Part shown: piece after piece, positions 1 to 6,740 of the stretch | How the letters are laid out: each line of letters opens with the position of its first letter | How positions within the stretch are numbered: position 1 is the stretch's first letter | DNA from: Bacillota bacterium | Lineage (GTDB): Bacteria; Bacillota; Clostridia; Oscillospirales; Acutalibacteraceae | Length of the DNA: 19,382 nucleotides | NCBI GenBank assembly: GCA_009786275.1 | Contig: WQTL01000508.1 | Location: 1-19,382 of the forward strand | Direction: 5' to 3' | Translations under genes and position numbers: made by a program | Notes under the pieces: model-generated | Told to the model about the DNA's origin: nothing | Database searches by the model: none | The model's input: only the letters and a program-made list of their open reading frames with translations

Positions 1-157
1 TGAGCACGCCCTTCACGCCGTCCACCACCGCCTGGCGGTTCTGCCAGAGCTCCACGTGGCAGAAGCCCGGCAGCAGCTGCGCGGGCAGGTCCAGGGAATC
101 GCCCAGGCGGAGGGTTTTCTCGCGGAGGGTTGTTTTCGGTTTGCGTTTCGTGCTCAT
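1..157 (-). CDS. yqfC: Sporulation protein YqfC (N-terminal part; gene continues past the left edge)
   Basis: The first 52 codons are visible, starting at the ATG at 157. A basic N-terminus (MSTKRKPKTT) is followed by a segment reading LGDSLDLPAQLLPGFCHVEL and then a QNRQAVVDGVKGVL stretch. This matches the start of the YabP/YqfC family: a short basic leader, then beta-strands with a LxLPxxxxxxxPxxxLxxNRxxxxxxxxGVL pattern. YqfC is a small sporulation protein usually next to yqfD and made in the mother cell under SigE. No clear Shine-Dalgarno lies just upstream of the ATG. The gene is divergent from the YlbJ-like gene at 221, leaving only about 63 bp for both promoters. The family call rests on a short N-terminal segment, so it is good but not certain. 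Confidence 0.7.
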   Translation of the reverse strand, partial: MSTKRKPKTTLREKTLRLGDSLDLPAQLLPGFCHVELWQNRQAVVDGVKGVL

Positions 158-220
158 ACGCGATATTTATGAGGGGGGCTAAAACTCTAGAACTTCGCAT
201 ATGCTGGCCGGGGTGATGGT

Positions 221-1270
221 ATGACGTTGAAGCTCAAGCCAAAGCAATTTTCATCCGTGATATGGATCCTGGCGTGCGCGTTCCTGTCGGCGCTGCTGGT
301 GCTGTATTCCCCCTTGGCGCTGGAGGGCGCGCGTAACGGCCTGGCGCTGTGCGGGCAGGTGATCATCCCTTCGATGTACCCCTTCCTCGTGCTGGCGGGC
401 ATTTTTACGCAATTGCAGCCGGGCGTGAAGCGCTTCCCCGCTCCCCTGGGCGCGGTGCTGCTGGGCTTCCTGGGCGGCTACCCCCTGGGGGCGAGGACCG
501 CCGCGCAGCTGCTGGAGCAGGGGGCCGTCACCCGCGCGCAGGCGCAGCGCTTGCAGCTGTTCTGCGTGAACGCCGGGCCGGCCTATCTCATCGGCGCGGT
601 GGGCGCGGGCCTGCTGGGCAGCCGCCGGGCCGGTATGCTCCTGTTCGCCTCCATGCTGCTGGCGGGGCTGGCGCTGGGGCTCCTGACAAAATTTCTGCCG
701 GAGCAATCCATAGGGGCGGCGTGCCAGCCGCCCGCAACAGCATCCCCCCCGGAGCGCAAGCCCTTCGACCACATCCTGCTCACCGCCGTGACGCAGGCGA
801 CGGGCTCCATCCTGGGGGTGTGCGCGTGGATCGTGCTGTTCTCCGCCCTGTGCGCTCTATTGCAGCTGCTGCCGCAGAGCCTGTGGCCCGCGATCCCCAC
901 GCTCAACGTGCTGCTGGAGGTCTCCTCGGGGGCGGCGGCCGTCGTGCGGGCGTCAATGCCGCTGCCGGTGCTCTGCGCGGCGCTGGGCTGGGGGGGCCTT
1001 GGCGTACACTGCCAGCTGCTGGGGGATATCCGCAAAACGGGGCTGCCGCTGCGGCTGTTCTGGGTGTCGAGGATACTGCACGGGGCCTTGGCCGCGGCGA
1101 TATGCGCGGCCCTGGTGCGCTGGTTCCCCGTGGAGCTGCCCGCCGCGGCGATGTGGGGCGCGGGGCGTACCGTGCGCCTGTGGGCGGTTTCGGCCCCGGC
1201 GGCGGCGGCGCTCCTGTTTTTTTGCGCGTTCCTGATCCTGGACCTTGACCTGAACCGCAAAGTGTGCTAA
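221..1270 (+). CDS. ylbJ: YlbJ-like sporulation integral membrane protein (nucleoside-recognition/Gate domain)
   Basis: This 349-residue protein is very hydrophobic, with about eight predicted membrane segments (first at residues 12-30). Its landmarks match the YlbJ/nucleoside-recognition family: a VIIPSMYPFLVLAGIF segment (47-62), a GGYPLGARTAAQLLE motif (85-99) and an FCVNAGPAYLIGAVGAG stretch (about 112-128). YlbJ-type proteins act at the forespore membranes or coat during sporulation, but their transported substrate is unknown. The length is somewhat below the usual roughly 400 residues, and the C-terminal half is poorly conserved in what I can recognise. The ATG at 221 follows GGGGTGATGGT. 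An ATG at 201 is out of frame. The divergent neighbour yqfC supports a sporulation role. Confidence 0.75.
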   Translation: MTLKLKPKQFSSVIWILACAFLSALLVLYSPLALEGARNGLALCGQVIIPSMYPFLVLAGIFTQLQPGVKRFPAPLGAVLLGFLGGYPLGARTAAQLLEQGAVTRAQAQRLQLFCVNAGPAYLIGAVGAGLLGSRRAGMLLFASMLLAGLALGLLTKFLPEQSIGAACQPPATASPPERKPFDHILLTAVTQATGSILGVCAWIVLFSALCALLQLLPQSLWPAIPTLNVLLEVSSGAAAVVRASMPLPVLCAALGWGGLGVHCQLLGDIRKTGLPLRLFWVSRILHGALAAAICAALVRWFPVELPAAAMWGAGRTVRLWAVSAPAAAALLFFCAFLILDLDLNRKVC

Positions 1271-1305
1271 TATAGACGTTAGACTGTAGATTTTAGATTC
1301 TAGAT
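1271..1305. repeat. Five-unit imperfect heptamer tandem array (NNTAGAY)
   Basis: Five consecutive 7-bp units fit NNTAGAY, at 1271-1277, 1278-1284, 1285-1291, 1292-1298 and 1299-1305. All five keep the TAGA core; the first two end in C and the last three in T. The array begins right after the ylbJ-like stop codon and ends about 10 bp before the Shine-Dalgarno of the next gene. It is AT-rich in an otherwise GC-rich setting. It could be a regulatory array or a simple replication-slippage product. Confidence 0.6.
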
Positions 1306-1327
1306 CCTATGCGGGGAGCTTTCGCTT

Positions 1328-1555
1328 ATGAAACGGGCCATGAAGGGGCTATTGCGGGCGTCGAAATACCTGCCCGCGTGCGAGTTCTGCCGTTACGGCA
1401 AATCCGCGCCCGACGGCAGCGGCGTGCTGTGCTCGGTGCGCGGGGTGATGCGCAAGCAGAGCTGCTGCAAAAAGTACGAATACGACCCGCTCAAGCGCAA
1501 GCCCAGCCGCGCGCCGCTGCTGCCGGAATATGACCCGGAGGAGTTTAAGCTGTAG
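1328..1555 (+). CDS. Small cysteine-rich protein with CxxC...C...CC and a YDPLKR motif
   Basis: This 75-residue soluble basic protein has cysteines at 18, 21, 35, 46 and 47, in the order CEFC, LC and CC, suggesting a small metal-binding knuckle. The C-terminal part has YDPLKRKP (about 52-59). I recall similar 60-80 residue Cys-rich proteins ending in a DPLKR-type motif in many Clostridia, with no established function. The ATG at 1328 is preceded by GGGGAGC at good spacing. An overlapping ORF starting at 1309 in another frame lacks the Cys pattern and is a shadow. The gene sits between the YlbJ-like and AhpD-like genes; co-transcription is possible but not shown. Confidence 0.7.
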   Translation: MKRAMKGLLRASKYLPACEFCRYGKSAPDGSGVLCSVRGVMRKQSCCKKYEYDPLKRKPSRAPLLPEYDPEEFKL

Positions 1556-1567
1556 GCAGCGCAGAGT

Positions 1568-1596
1568 CTGTAGGGGTGGCTGCCCACAGCCACCCG
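1568..1596 (+). repeat. REP-like palindromic intergenic repeat, copy 1
   Basis: A CTGTAGGGG leader runs into a perfect 9-bp stem (GGGTGGCTG at 1574-1582, CAGCCACCC at 1587-1595) with a 4-nt loop. It has the same layout as the copies at 2171-2196 and 3650-3676. It lies between the small Cys-rich gene and the AhpD-like gene. No T-tract follows, so it is not a standard intrinsic terminator. Confidence 0.7.
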
Positions 1597-1625
1597 AAGT
1601 ACAAATTATCCATCAGGAGGAACCC

Positions 1626-2165
1626 ATGTCATTTCAAATCCCCATGACCTCATACGATTCCGCAAATGAAACCGTCCGTTCCCGCTATGACGACCAGATT
1701 ACCAAGCACGGGCGCATCACCAACATGAAGCGCACCCTGCTGCACAACGTCAAGGCCTTCGACGTCTTCATGGAGTGGTACCCCCTGGCGGACCTCTGCA
1801 AGGCCTTCATCGGGGACCGCGCCCTGTCGCTGTACGCCTACGCCATCAGCGAGGGCAACCGCTGCCTGGTGTGCGGCACGTTCTTCCGCAAGATCCTCAT
1901 CGACGCCGGCGACGACCCGGACAACCCGGTGCTCAGCGAGGAGGAGAACCTGCTCATGGAGCTGGGCTTTTCCATCGCGGAGGACCCGCACAACATCGAC
2001 CCGGAAATTTACGCGCAGCTGAAAGAGCGCTACAACGACGAGCAGCTGACGCTCCTCTTCGCCTTCGCGGGCATCATGGCCGCCACGAACCTCTTCAACA
2101 CCGCGGCCAAGGTGCCCCTGGACGAGGTGCTGTACGAATACCGCAAGACGGGGGTTACGGATTGA
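1626..2165 (+). CDS. AhpD-fold / carboxymuconolactone decarboxylase-like protein lacking the distal histidine
   Basis: This 179-residue, mostly helical protein has the redox motif of the alkylhydroperoxidase D superfamily: S75-E76-G-N-R-C80-L-V-C83-G-T-F-F. In AhpD-type enzymes the pattern is ExxxCxxCxxxH, with the His in the proton relay of a disulfide-based peroxidase. Here the Glu and both Cys are present, but the His position is Phe87. So the protein probably keeps a CxxC redox centre with altered chemistry, or serves another role. The start at 1626 follows AGGAGGAACCC; an upstream in-frame ATG at 1530 overlaps the preceding gene and has no better site. C-terminal helices (LTLLFAFAGIMAATNLFNTAA) match the fold. 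Confidence 0.75.
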   Translation: MSFQIPMTSYDSANETVRSRYDDQITKHGRITNMKRTLLHNVKAFDVFMEWYPLADLCKAFIGDRALSLYAYAISEGNRCLVCGTFFRKILIDAGDDPDNPVLSEEENLLMELGFSIAEDPHNIDPEIYAQLKERYNDEQLTLLFAFAGIMAATNLFNTAAKVPLDEVLYEYRKTGVTD

Positions 2166-2170
2166 TGAAC

Positions 2171-2196
2171 CTGTAGGGGCGGCGACCCGCCGCCCG
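2171..2196 (+). repeat. REP-like palindromic intergenic repeat, copy 2
   Basis: CTGTAGGGG is followed by a perfect 8-bp stem (GGGCGGCG at 2177-2184, CGCCGCCC at 2188-2195) with a 3-nt loop. Same orientation as copy 1. It lies 5 bp after the AhpD-like stop codon and about 28 bp before the flotillin start. Confidence 0.7.
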
Positions 2197-2224
2197 CAGA
2201 ATATATTTTTAAGGATGGTGTGTG

Positions 2225-3628
2225 ATGGAATACTTTTTCACGATCGCGGGGAGCGTACTTGGCCTGTTCTTCTTGATCCTGCTGTTCAAGAGCTATGTCA
2301 AGGCGCCGCCCGACACCGCGTTCGTGATCTCCGGCCTCTCGCGGGAGCCGAAGATCATCATCGGGCGCGCGAGCTTCCGCATCCCCTTCCTCCAGCGGGT
2401 GGATAAGCTGCCCCTGGAGCTGGTGAGCATCGACATCAAAACCAGCAGCTCGGTGCCCACCAACGACTACATCAACATCGTGGCCGACGGCGTGGCCAAC
2501 GTGCAGGTGGACTTCAGCTCCGCCGACAACGTGCGCGTTGCCGCCAAGAACTTCCTCAACCGGGGCACGGAGTACATCGGCCAGGTGGCGCGGCAGATTC
2601 TCGAGGGCTCGCTGCGCGAGATCATCGGCCAGATGCGCCTGGCGAACCTCGTCACGCAGCGCGACGAGTTTTCCAAAAAGGTGGAGGACAGCGCCAGCAA
2701 GGACATGGCGAAGATGGGCCTGCGCGTGACCAACTTCAACATCCAGAACTTCAAGGACGACAACGGCGTCATCACGGACCTCGGCATCGACAACGTGGCG
2801 CAGATCCAGAAGAACGCGAAGATCGCCCGGGCCAACGCGGCCAAAGAGGTCGCCGTGCAGGAGGCCAAGGCCAGCGAGGAGGCCAACCGCGCCCGCGTGG
2901 AAGCCGATACTCTCATCTCCGAGCAGCAAAAGGAGCTGGCCATCCGCCGCGCCCAGTTCAAGAGCGAGCAGGACCGCGAGCAGGCTCTGGCCGACAGCGC
3001 CTTCTCGATTCAGCAGCAGCTGCAGCAGAAGGTGATCAACGAGAACGAGGTGGACGCGCAGATCGCCCGGGCGGAGCGCGAGCAGAAGCTGCGCACCCAG
3101 CAGATCGACCTGCGCCAGAAGGAGCTGGAGGCCTCGGTCATCAAGCAGGCCGACGCCGCGAAGTACGAGAAGGAGCGCGACGCCGAGGCGAACCTGTTCC
3201 AGGCCAAGGCGCAGGCCGACGCCAAGCGCTACGCCGCCGAGCAGGACGCCGCCGCCGCCAAGGCCCGGCTGATCGCCGAGGCGCAGGGCGAGAAGGAGAA
3301 GCTCCTGGCCCAGGCCGAGGGCGAAAAGGCCATTTTGCTCGCGCAGGCGGACGGCACCCGCGCCAAGGCCGAGGCGATGAAGCTCATGGGCGAGGCCGCC
3401 GTGCTCGAAATGGCCTTCCAGGTGCTCCCCGAAGTGGCCAAGAACATCGCCGAGCCCCTGAAGAACGTCGACGCCATCACGATGTACGGCGAGGGGAATT
3501 CCAGCGGCTTCGTGGGCGATATGACCAAGGGCTTAGCCCGGGTGTTCAGCGTGGTGGAGGACACCACGGGGCTGAACCTGGGCAACGTGATCAAGGGCTT
3601 CGCGGAGAAAAAGGCGGAAGAGGCGTAA
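2225..3628 (+). CDS. floT: Flotillin family membrane-scaffold protein (SPFH domain)
   Basis: This 467-residue protein has an N-terminal membrane segment (about 4-22, FFTIAGSVLGLFFLILLF). A PHB/SPFH domain follows to about residue 190, with PPDTAFVISG and VTNFNIQNFKDD as landmarks. Next comes a long Ala/Glu/Lys/Arg-rich coiled coil (about 195-375) with repeated EA-rich heptads such as EAQGEKEKLLAQAEGEKAILLAQA. A short C-terminal tail ends the protein. Flotillins oligomerise in fluid or raft-like membrane domains and help organise signalling and secretion complexes. Length and domain order are normal. ATG 2225 is preferred, with AAGGA nine bases upstream; a GTG at 2222 would add one residue. 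Bacilli often pair flotillin with an NfeD protein, but none is present here. Confidence 0.92.
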   Translation: MEYFFTIAGSVLGLFFLILLFKSYVKAPPDTAFVISGLSREPKIIIGRASFRIPFLQRVDKLPLELVSIDIKTSSSVPTNDYINIVADGVANVQVDFSSADNVRVAAKNFLNRGTEYIGQVARQILEGSLREIIGQMRLANLVTQRDEFSKKVEDSASKDMAKMGLRVTNFNIQNFKDDNGVITDLGIDNVAQIQKNAKIARANAAKEVAVQEAKASEEANRARVEADTLISEQQKELAIRRAQFKSEQDREQALADSAFSIQQQLQQKVINENEVDAQIARAEREQKLRTQQIDLRQKELEASVIKQADAAKYEKERDAEANLFQAKAQADAKRYAAEQDAAAAKARLIAEAQGEKEKLLAQAEGEKAILLAQADGTRAKAEAMKLMGEAAVLEMAFQVLPEVAKNIAEPLKNVDAITMYGEGNSSGFVGDMTKGLARVFSVVEDTTGLNLGNVIKGFAEKKAEEA

Positions 3629-3649
3629 ACTTATTTGAATTGAAAGTAG

Positions 3650-3676
3650 CGGGCGGCAAAAATGCCGCCCCTACAG
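3650..3676 (-). repeat. REP-like palindromic intergenic repeat, copy 3 (inverted)
   Basis: Read on the minus strand this is CTGTAGGGGCGGC, a short loop, then the complementary arm. The stem is GGGCGGCA (3651-3658) with TGCCGCCC (3663-3670) around an AAAA loop, and CTACAG follows at 3671-3676. It lies 22 bp after the flotillin stop and is oriented opposite to copies 1 and 2. Confidence 0.7.
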
Positions 3677-3740
3677 GTTGTAAAGGCCGCACGAGGATTT
3701 TTCGCGGAGCGACTGACCGTTTTGCAGGAGGACAAGCACC

Positions 3741-4121
3741 ATGGCCACCGCAAAAAAGCGCCGTCACCGAGCCCTGCTCCTGTTTTTGATTCCCGTCGTT
3801 TTGCTTGCGGCCGGCTTTGGCCTCCCGAGGATCAGCCTTTGCCCGCGCTGCTTTTCCACGGACACGGCGCCCATCCAATACGGGTACTTTCCGCCTGACG
3901 CGCAGGCCATCGCGAACCATCAGGTCTATCCAGGCGGCTGTGAAGTTGAGCTTTCCGCACCGACGCGGCATTGTTTTAACTGCAAAAATGAGTTTGGTCT
4001 TACATTGCTGCCCGTGTATTCGATTGCCGCCGCCGTGCTCAGCGCACTTGTGCTCGCGATTACATTTGCTGTCATATTCATCGTAAAAAAAATTAGGTCA
4101 AGGAGAAACATGCATGCCTGA
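3741..4121 (+). CDS. Small membrane protein with an extracytoplasmic four-cysteine (zinc-ribbon-like) loop
   Basis: This 126-residue protein has a basic N-terminus (ATAKKRRHR), a first membrane segment (about 11-28) and a central loop. The loop carries CPRC (34-37) and CFNC (78-81). A second membrane segment (about 90-114) is followed by a basic tail (KKIRSRRN). Two CxxC pairs about 40 residues apart suggest metal binding. The topology places the loop outside by the positive-inside rule if both ends are cytoplasmic. I do not recognise the family. ATG 3741 has GCAGGAGGACA upstream. The stop overlaps the start of the dehydrogenase gene by 8 bp, so the two are translationally linked. Confidence 0.75.
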   Translation: MATAKKRRHRALLLFLIPVVLLAAGFGLPRISLCPRCFSTDTAPIQYGYFPPDAQAIANHQVYPGGCEVELSAPTRHCFNCKNEFGLTLLPVYSIAAAVLSALVLAITFAVIFIVKKIRSRRNMHA

Positions 4122-4917
4122 ATTCACCGGCAAAGTTGCCTTCATCACCGGCGCGGCGCGCGGTCAAGGCCGAATCACCGCCCTGGCCCTGGCCCGCGAG
4201 GGCGCGTCCATCCTCGCGTTTGACCTGGGCGCGAAAATCGAATATCCGGCCTATTCCTACGCGGCGGGGGAGGAGTTGGATTCCCTCAAAAAAGAAATCG
4301 AGGCCCTGGGCGCACAGTGCGTCGTGGCCCTGGGCGACGTGCGGGACGACGCGGCCGTTGCCGCCGCCGTCGATGCAGCCGTGGCCGCCTTCGGGCGCAT
4401 CGACATCCTGTTCAACAACGCGGGCATCTGCGCCTACGCCGAAATCGATAAAATGACGGACGTCGAAATGAATAGCATGATCGATATCAACCTCAAGGGC
4501 CCGATGATCGCGGCCCGGCATATCGTGCCCGTGATGAAGGCGCAGGGCAGCGGCGTGATCATCAACAACTCCAGCGTGATGGGGCTGCGCGGCGGGCGGC
4601 GGCTGAGCCACTACGCGGCCTCCAAGTGGGGCCTGACGGGCTTGACGAAGTCCTGGGCCATCGAACTTGCCCCCTGGAACATCCGCGTGGTGAGCATCCA
4701 CCCCACAGGGGTCAACACCCCCATGAACGACGGCCTGGCCGCCCTGGAGGGCAAAACACCCATGGAAATCGCCGAGGCCAGCGCGGGGAATCTCCAGCCC
4801 GTCCCGTGGATCGAGAGTGAAGATGTGGCGGCAATGGTGCTGTATCTCGCAAGCGAGCGGGCGCGGTTCGTCACCGGGGCGCAGTTCGTGCTTGACGCGG
4901 GGCTGCTGACGGCGTAG
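4114..4917 (+). CDS. Short-chain dehydrogenase/reductase, resembling the mycofactocin-coupled SDR group
   Basis: This 267-residue classical SDR has the TGxxxGxG cofactor loop (TGAARGQG, 12-19), an acidic residue after beta-2 (D37, favouring NAD over NADP) and NNAG (101-104). The catalytic set is S154, Y167 and K171. An insert after D37 (about 39-54), the HPTGVNTPM stretch (196-204), PVPWIESEDVA (229-239) and the VLDAGLL end resemble the SDR group whose nicotinamide is thought to stay bound and be recycled by mycofactocin. Substrate is unknown. SD AAGGAG precedes ATG 4114. The downstream kinase-like gene begins 8 bp after the stop. The SDR call is firm; the mycofactocin-type assignment is an inference from motif memory. 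Confidence 0.9.
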   Translation: MPEFTGKVAFITGAARGQGRITALALAREGASILAFDLGAKIEYPAYSYAAGEELDSLKKEIEALGAQCVVALGDVRDDAAVAAAVDAAVAAFGRIDILFNNAGICAYAEIDKMTDVEMNSMIDINLKGPMIAARHIVPVMKAQGSGVIINNSSVMGLRGGRRLSHYAASKWGLTGLTKSWAIELAPWNIRVVSIHPTGVNTPMNDGLAALEGKTPMEIAEASAGNLQPVPWIESEDVAAMVLYLASERARFVTGAQFVLDAGLLTA

Positions 4918-4925
4918 GGGGGCCT

Positions 4926-5693
4926 ATGCCATTCGAAAAAAGGGCAGGCGAAGCCGAACGCCGCGCCTACGACCTTTTCGCGCGGGCGGGGATTCCGATA
5001 CCGGGCCTGCTCTCGTATGAGGCGGGCATGCTTTCTTTGGAGGACCTACGGGATACGCACGCAAGCGATTGGGCGCAGGCCGGCCGCATGGTGGATATGG
5101 CCGCCGATTTGCACGCCGCGTTCTGGGATAACTACGAGGCCTTCGGGGAAGTCGGGCTGCCGTGGCGGCTGGACAACGCCAAAAATCTTGAGCGGCACTG
5201 CAAGGCCATGGAAAAGGGCATCAAGCCCTATTGCGGGGCGCATGGGATGGACACAGGGGTTTTCCGGCAGGCCTTGGCATATTTTCGGGCAAAAATGCCG
5301 GGGCTGCTGCATGAACGGCTCCATGCGGGTAAAAATAGTACGGTCATTCACGGCGATTTGCACCCGGGGAATCTGCTCATGCCGAAGGACGGCGGCGGCC
5401 GGGCCGTGTTCGTGGACCTGGAGGCCGTGCGCATGGGCCTTGGCGCGGAGGACCTGGCGATGCTGCTGGGGCTGCATATTGCGCCGGAAAAGGAAAGCGC
5501 CCTGCCGCTGCTGGAGCGCTATCATCACAGGCTGTGCGGGCGCGCGGAGGGCTACGCCTTCGATACCCTGCTGGCGGATTACCAAGCCGCCTTGGCGGAG
5601 GTCCTGTTCTTCCCCATAAAGCTGTATTTCAACGGAATTGACGACGCGGATATGATGAAAAAAGCAATACAAGCCTGGAGGGCGTTCGTATGA
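4926..5693 (+). CDS. APH/choline-kinase-like phosphotransferase lacking the N-lobe
   Basis: This 255-residue protein has the catalytic loop HGDLHPGN (142-149) and a metal-binding VDLE segment with D164. Both are typical of the aminoglycoside phosphotransferase (APH) fold. The protein begins near the end of what is normally the N-lobe: ERRAYDLFARAGIPIPG leads at once into the hinge-like LSLEDL (37-42). The glycine-rich strand and the ATP-binding lysine that precede this in complete members are absent. The upstream bases belong to the intact SDR gene, so no missing exon is hidden there. The start at 4926 has AGGGGGGCCT just upstream. The stop overlaps the next gene by 4 bp (ATGA). It could be a fructosamine-kinase or choline-kinase relative, or non-catalytic. 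Confidence 0.75.
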   Translation: MPFEKRAGEAERRAYDLFARAGIPIPGLLSYEAGMLSLEDLRDTHASDWAQAGRMVDMAADLHAAFWDNYEAFGEVGLPWRLDNAKNLERHCKAMEKGIKPYCGAHGMDTGVFRQALAYFRAKMPGLLHERLHAGKNSTVIHGDLHPGNLLMPKDGGGRAVFVDLEAVRMGLGAEDLAMLLGLHIAPEKESALPLLERYHHRLCGRAEGYAFDTLLADYQAALAEVLFFPIKLYFNGIDDADMMKKAIQAWRAFV

Positions 5694-6382
5694 CAGTCCT
5701 GTATATCCTGGCCGGCGCCTGCGTGGCGGTTTCCGCCGTGACGGCCACCCTGGGCAACAAGAACAAGATCAAAGGGCGCTTCGTGTGCAAGATGGTCTCG
5801 TCGCTGCTGTTCTGCCTGGTGGCCTTCCTGGCCGCGGCGGGGCGCGAGGCGCCCATGAACATCCAGACGGCCCTGATGCTCGGCGCGCTGGTGCTGGGCC
5901 TGGTGGGCGACATCGTCCTCGGGCTGGACATGTTCATCGCCGAGGAGCACCGCGGCTTCGTGTTCCTTCTGGGCGGCACGCCGTTCTTCCTCGGGCACCT
6001 GCTCTATATCGTGCTGCTGCTGTCCTACGGCAATATCCAGTGGCACCTGGTGGCCGTGCTGCCCGCCGTGCCGATGTTCTTCCTGCTGCTCAACCGCTTC
6101 GGCCTGATCAAGCTGGATAAGATGATGATCCCGCTGTCGCTCTACGGCCTGGTGCTGGGCGCGATGATGCTGGCCACCTTCAACCTGGCCACGCAGGGCG
6201 GAGAGCTCGGCCGGTGGATGTGGTACCCGGGGATTTTATTCACCATCTCGGACGGCTCGCTGTTCCTGCGGACCTACGGGGAGGGGCCGCTGAAGAAGAT
6301 GAATTCCGTGTTCTCTTACACCGTGATGCTGCCGTACTACGCCGCGCAGGGGATATTTGCGCTGACGGTGGGGTGGCTGTAG
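5690..6382 (+). CDS. YhhN/TMEM86-family protein (lysoplasmalogenase)
   Basis: This 230-residue integral membrane protein has about eight membrane segments. The landmarks of the YhhN family are present: an early KxxxKMVSSLLFCLVAF segment, LGLVGDIVLGLDM with an aspartate in a membrane helix (about 66-78), and a GGTPFFLGHLLYIVLL stretch (about 94-109). Near the end, a second conserved aspartate lies in TISDGSLFLRTY. Family members hydrolyse the vinyl-ether bond of lysoplasmalogens, lipids found in anaerobic Clostridia. ATGA overlap with the preceding gene indicates translational coupling. Confidence 0.8.
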   Translation: MTVLYILAGACVAVSAVTATLGNKNKIKGRFVCKMVSSLLFCLVAFLAAAGREAPMNIQTALMLGALVLGLVGDIVLGLDMFIAEEHRGFVFLLGGTPFFLGHLLYIVLLLSYGNIQWHLVAVLPAVPMFFLLLNRFGLIKLDKMMIPLSLYGLVLGAMMLATFNLATQGGELGRWMWYPGILFTISDGSLFLRTYGEGPLKKMNSVFSYTVMLPYYAAQGIFALTVGWL

Positions 6383-6397
6383 GGAATCCCCCCGGCG

Positions 6398-6556
6398 CTA
6401 CCCGCGTTCATAGGGTGCGGGCTCGCCGGTTCTTCCCATGAGGTAATCGGCGCTTGTGCCGTAGAAATCGGCAAGCTGCCCCATGACGTCCAGCGGTATA
6501 TCCCTGTCTTCCCGCAAGTCCCGGATTTTTGGATATTTTAGTATTACATTTCGCAT
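6398..6556 (-). pseudogene. Cro/CI-type regulator with the helix-turn-helix deleted in frame
   Basis: This is a 52-residue ORF with a good Shine-Dalgarno (AGGTGA, 6561-6566 on the minus strand). Its start (NVILKYPKIRDLREDRD) is the usual first helix of clostridial XRE regulators. Its end (RDIPLDVMGQLADFYGTSADYLMGRT) is their usual fourth and fifth helix. Complete members have about 30 residues between the two halves (the helix-turn-helix and the YSxYExG segment). Here the DRD of the first half continues directly into IPLDVM, as if a deletion joined two similar RD codons. The reading frame is kept and both termini look intact. It cannot bind DNA in the normal way. It may be a dead remnant or a small protein that interferes with full-length relatives. 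Confidence 0.7.
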
Positions 6557-6580
6557 GGTATCACCTCAAATACATCATAT

Positions 6581-6623
6581 TATCCCATATTGGTATTATT
6601 GGCATTTATACCAATGCGGGATA
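6581..6623. promoter_or_regulatory. Imperfect inverted repeat, likely operator, upstream of the deleted XRE gene
   Basis: Two 16-bp arms (6581-6596 and 6608-6623) match as inverted repeats at 14 of 16 positions, with an 11-bp spacer. Each arm contains ACCAAT and CCC(A/G) blocks. It lies 25 bp upstream of the start codon of the truncated regulator, overlapping a GATAAT-like -10 element on the minus strand (about 6579-6584). This is where an autoregulatory XRE operator would be expected. Confidence 0.5.
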
Positions 6624-6701
6624 TAATGTTTCCGGAGATGAACTTTATACCCATGCAATTCGGTGAAATCCTGCAACTGCTCATGGTTTTGCTGCGATTC
6701 C

Positions 6702-6730
6702 ATTATACCGCTTTTGGAGCTGCTTTGCAA
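6702..6730 (-). promoter_or_regulatory. Sigma-A-type promoter on the minus strand (TTGCAA - 17 - TATAAT)
   Basis: On the minus strand, TTGCAA (6730-6725) and a perfect TATAAT (6707-6702) are separated by exactly 17 bp. Transcription would begin near 6695 and run leftward through the inverted repeat into the truncated regulator, leaving a long leader of about 140 nt. I found no convincing gene in 6557-6740. A 34-codon ORF there has no ribosome binding site. Confidence 0.6.
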
Positions 6731-6740
6731 CTTTTGTACA

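Noticed and set aside
6376..6400. Possible fourth copy of the CTGTAGGGG palindrome after the YhhN gene
   Set aside because: CTGTAGGG is followed by AATCCC; the GYGGC core and the 8-9 bp stem are missing.
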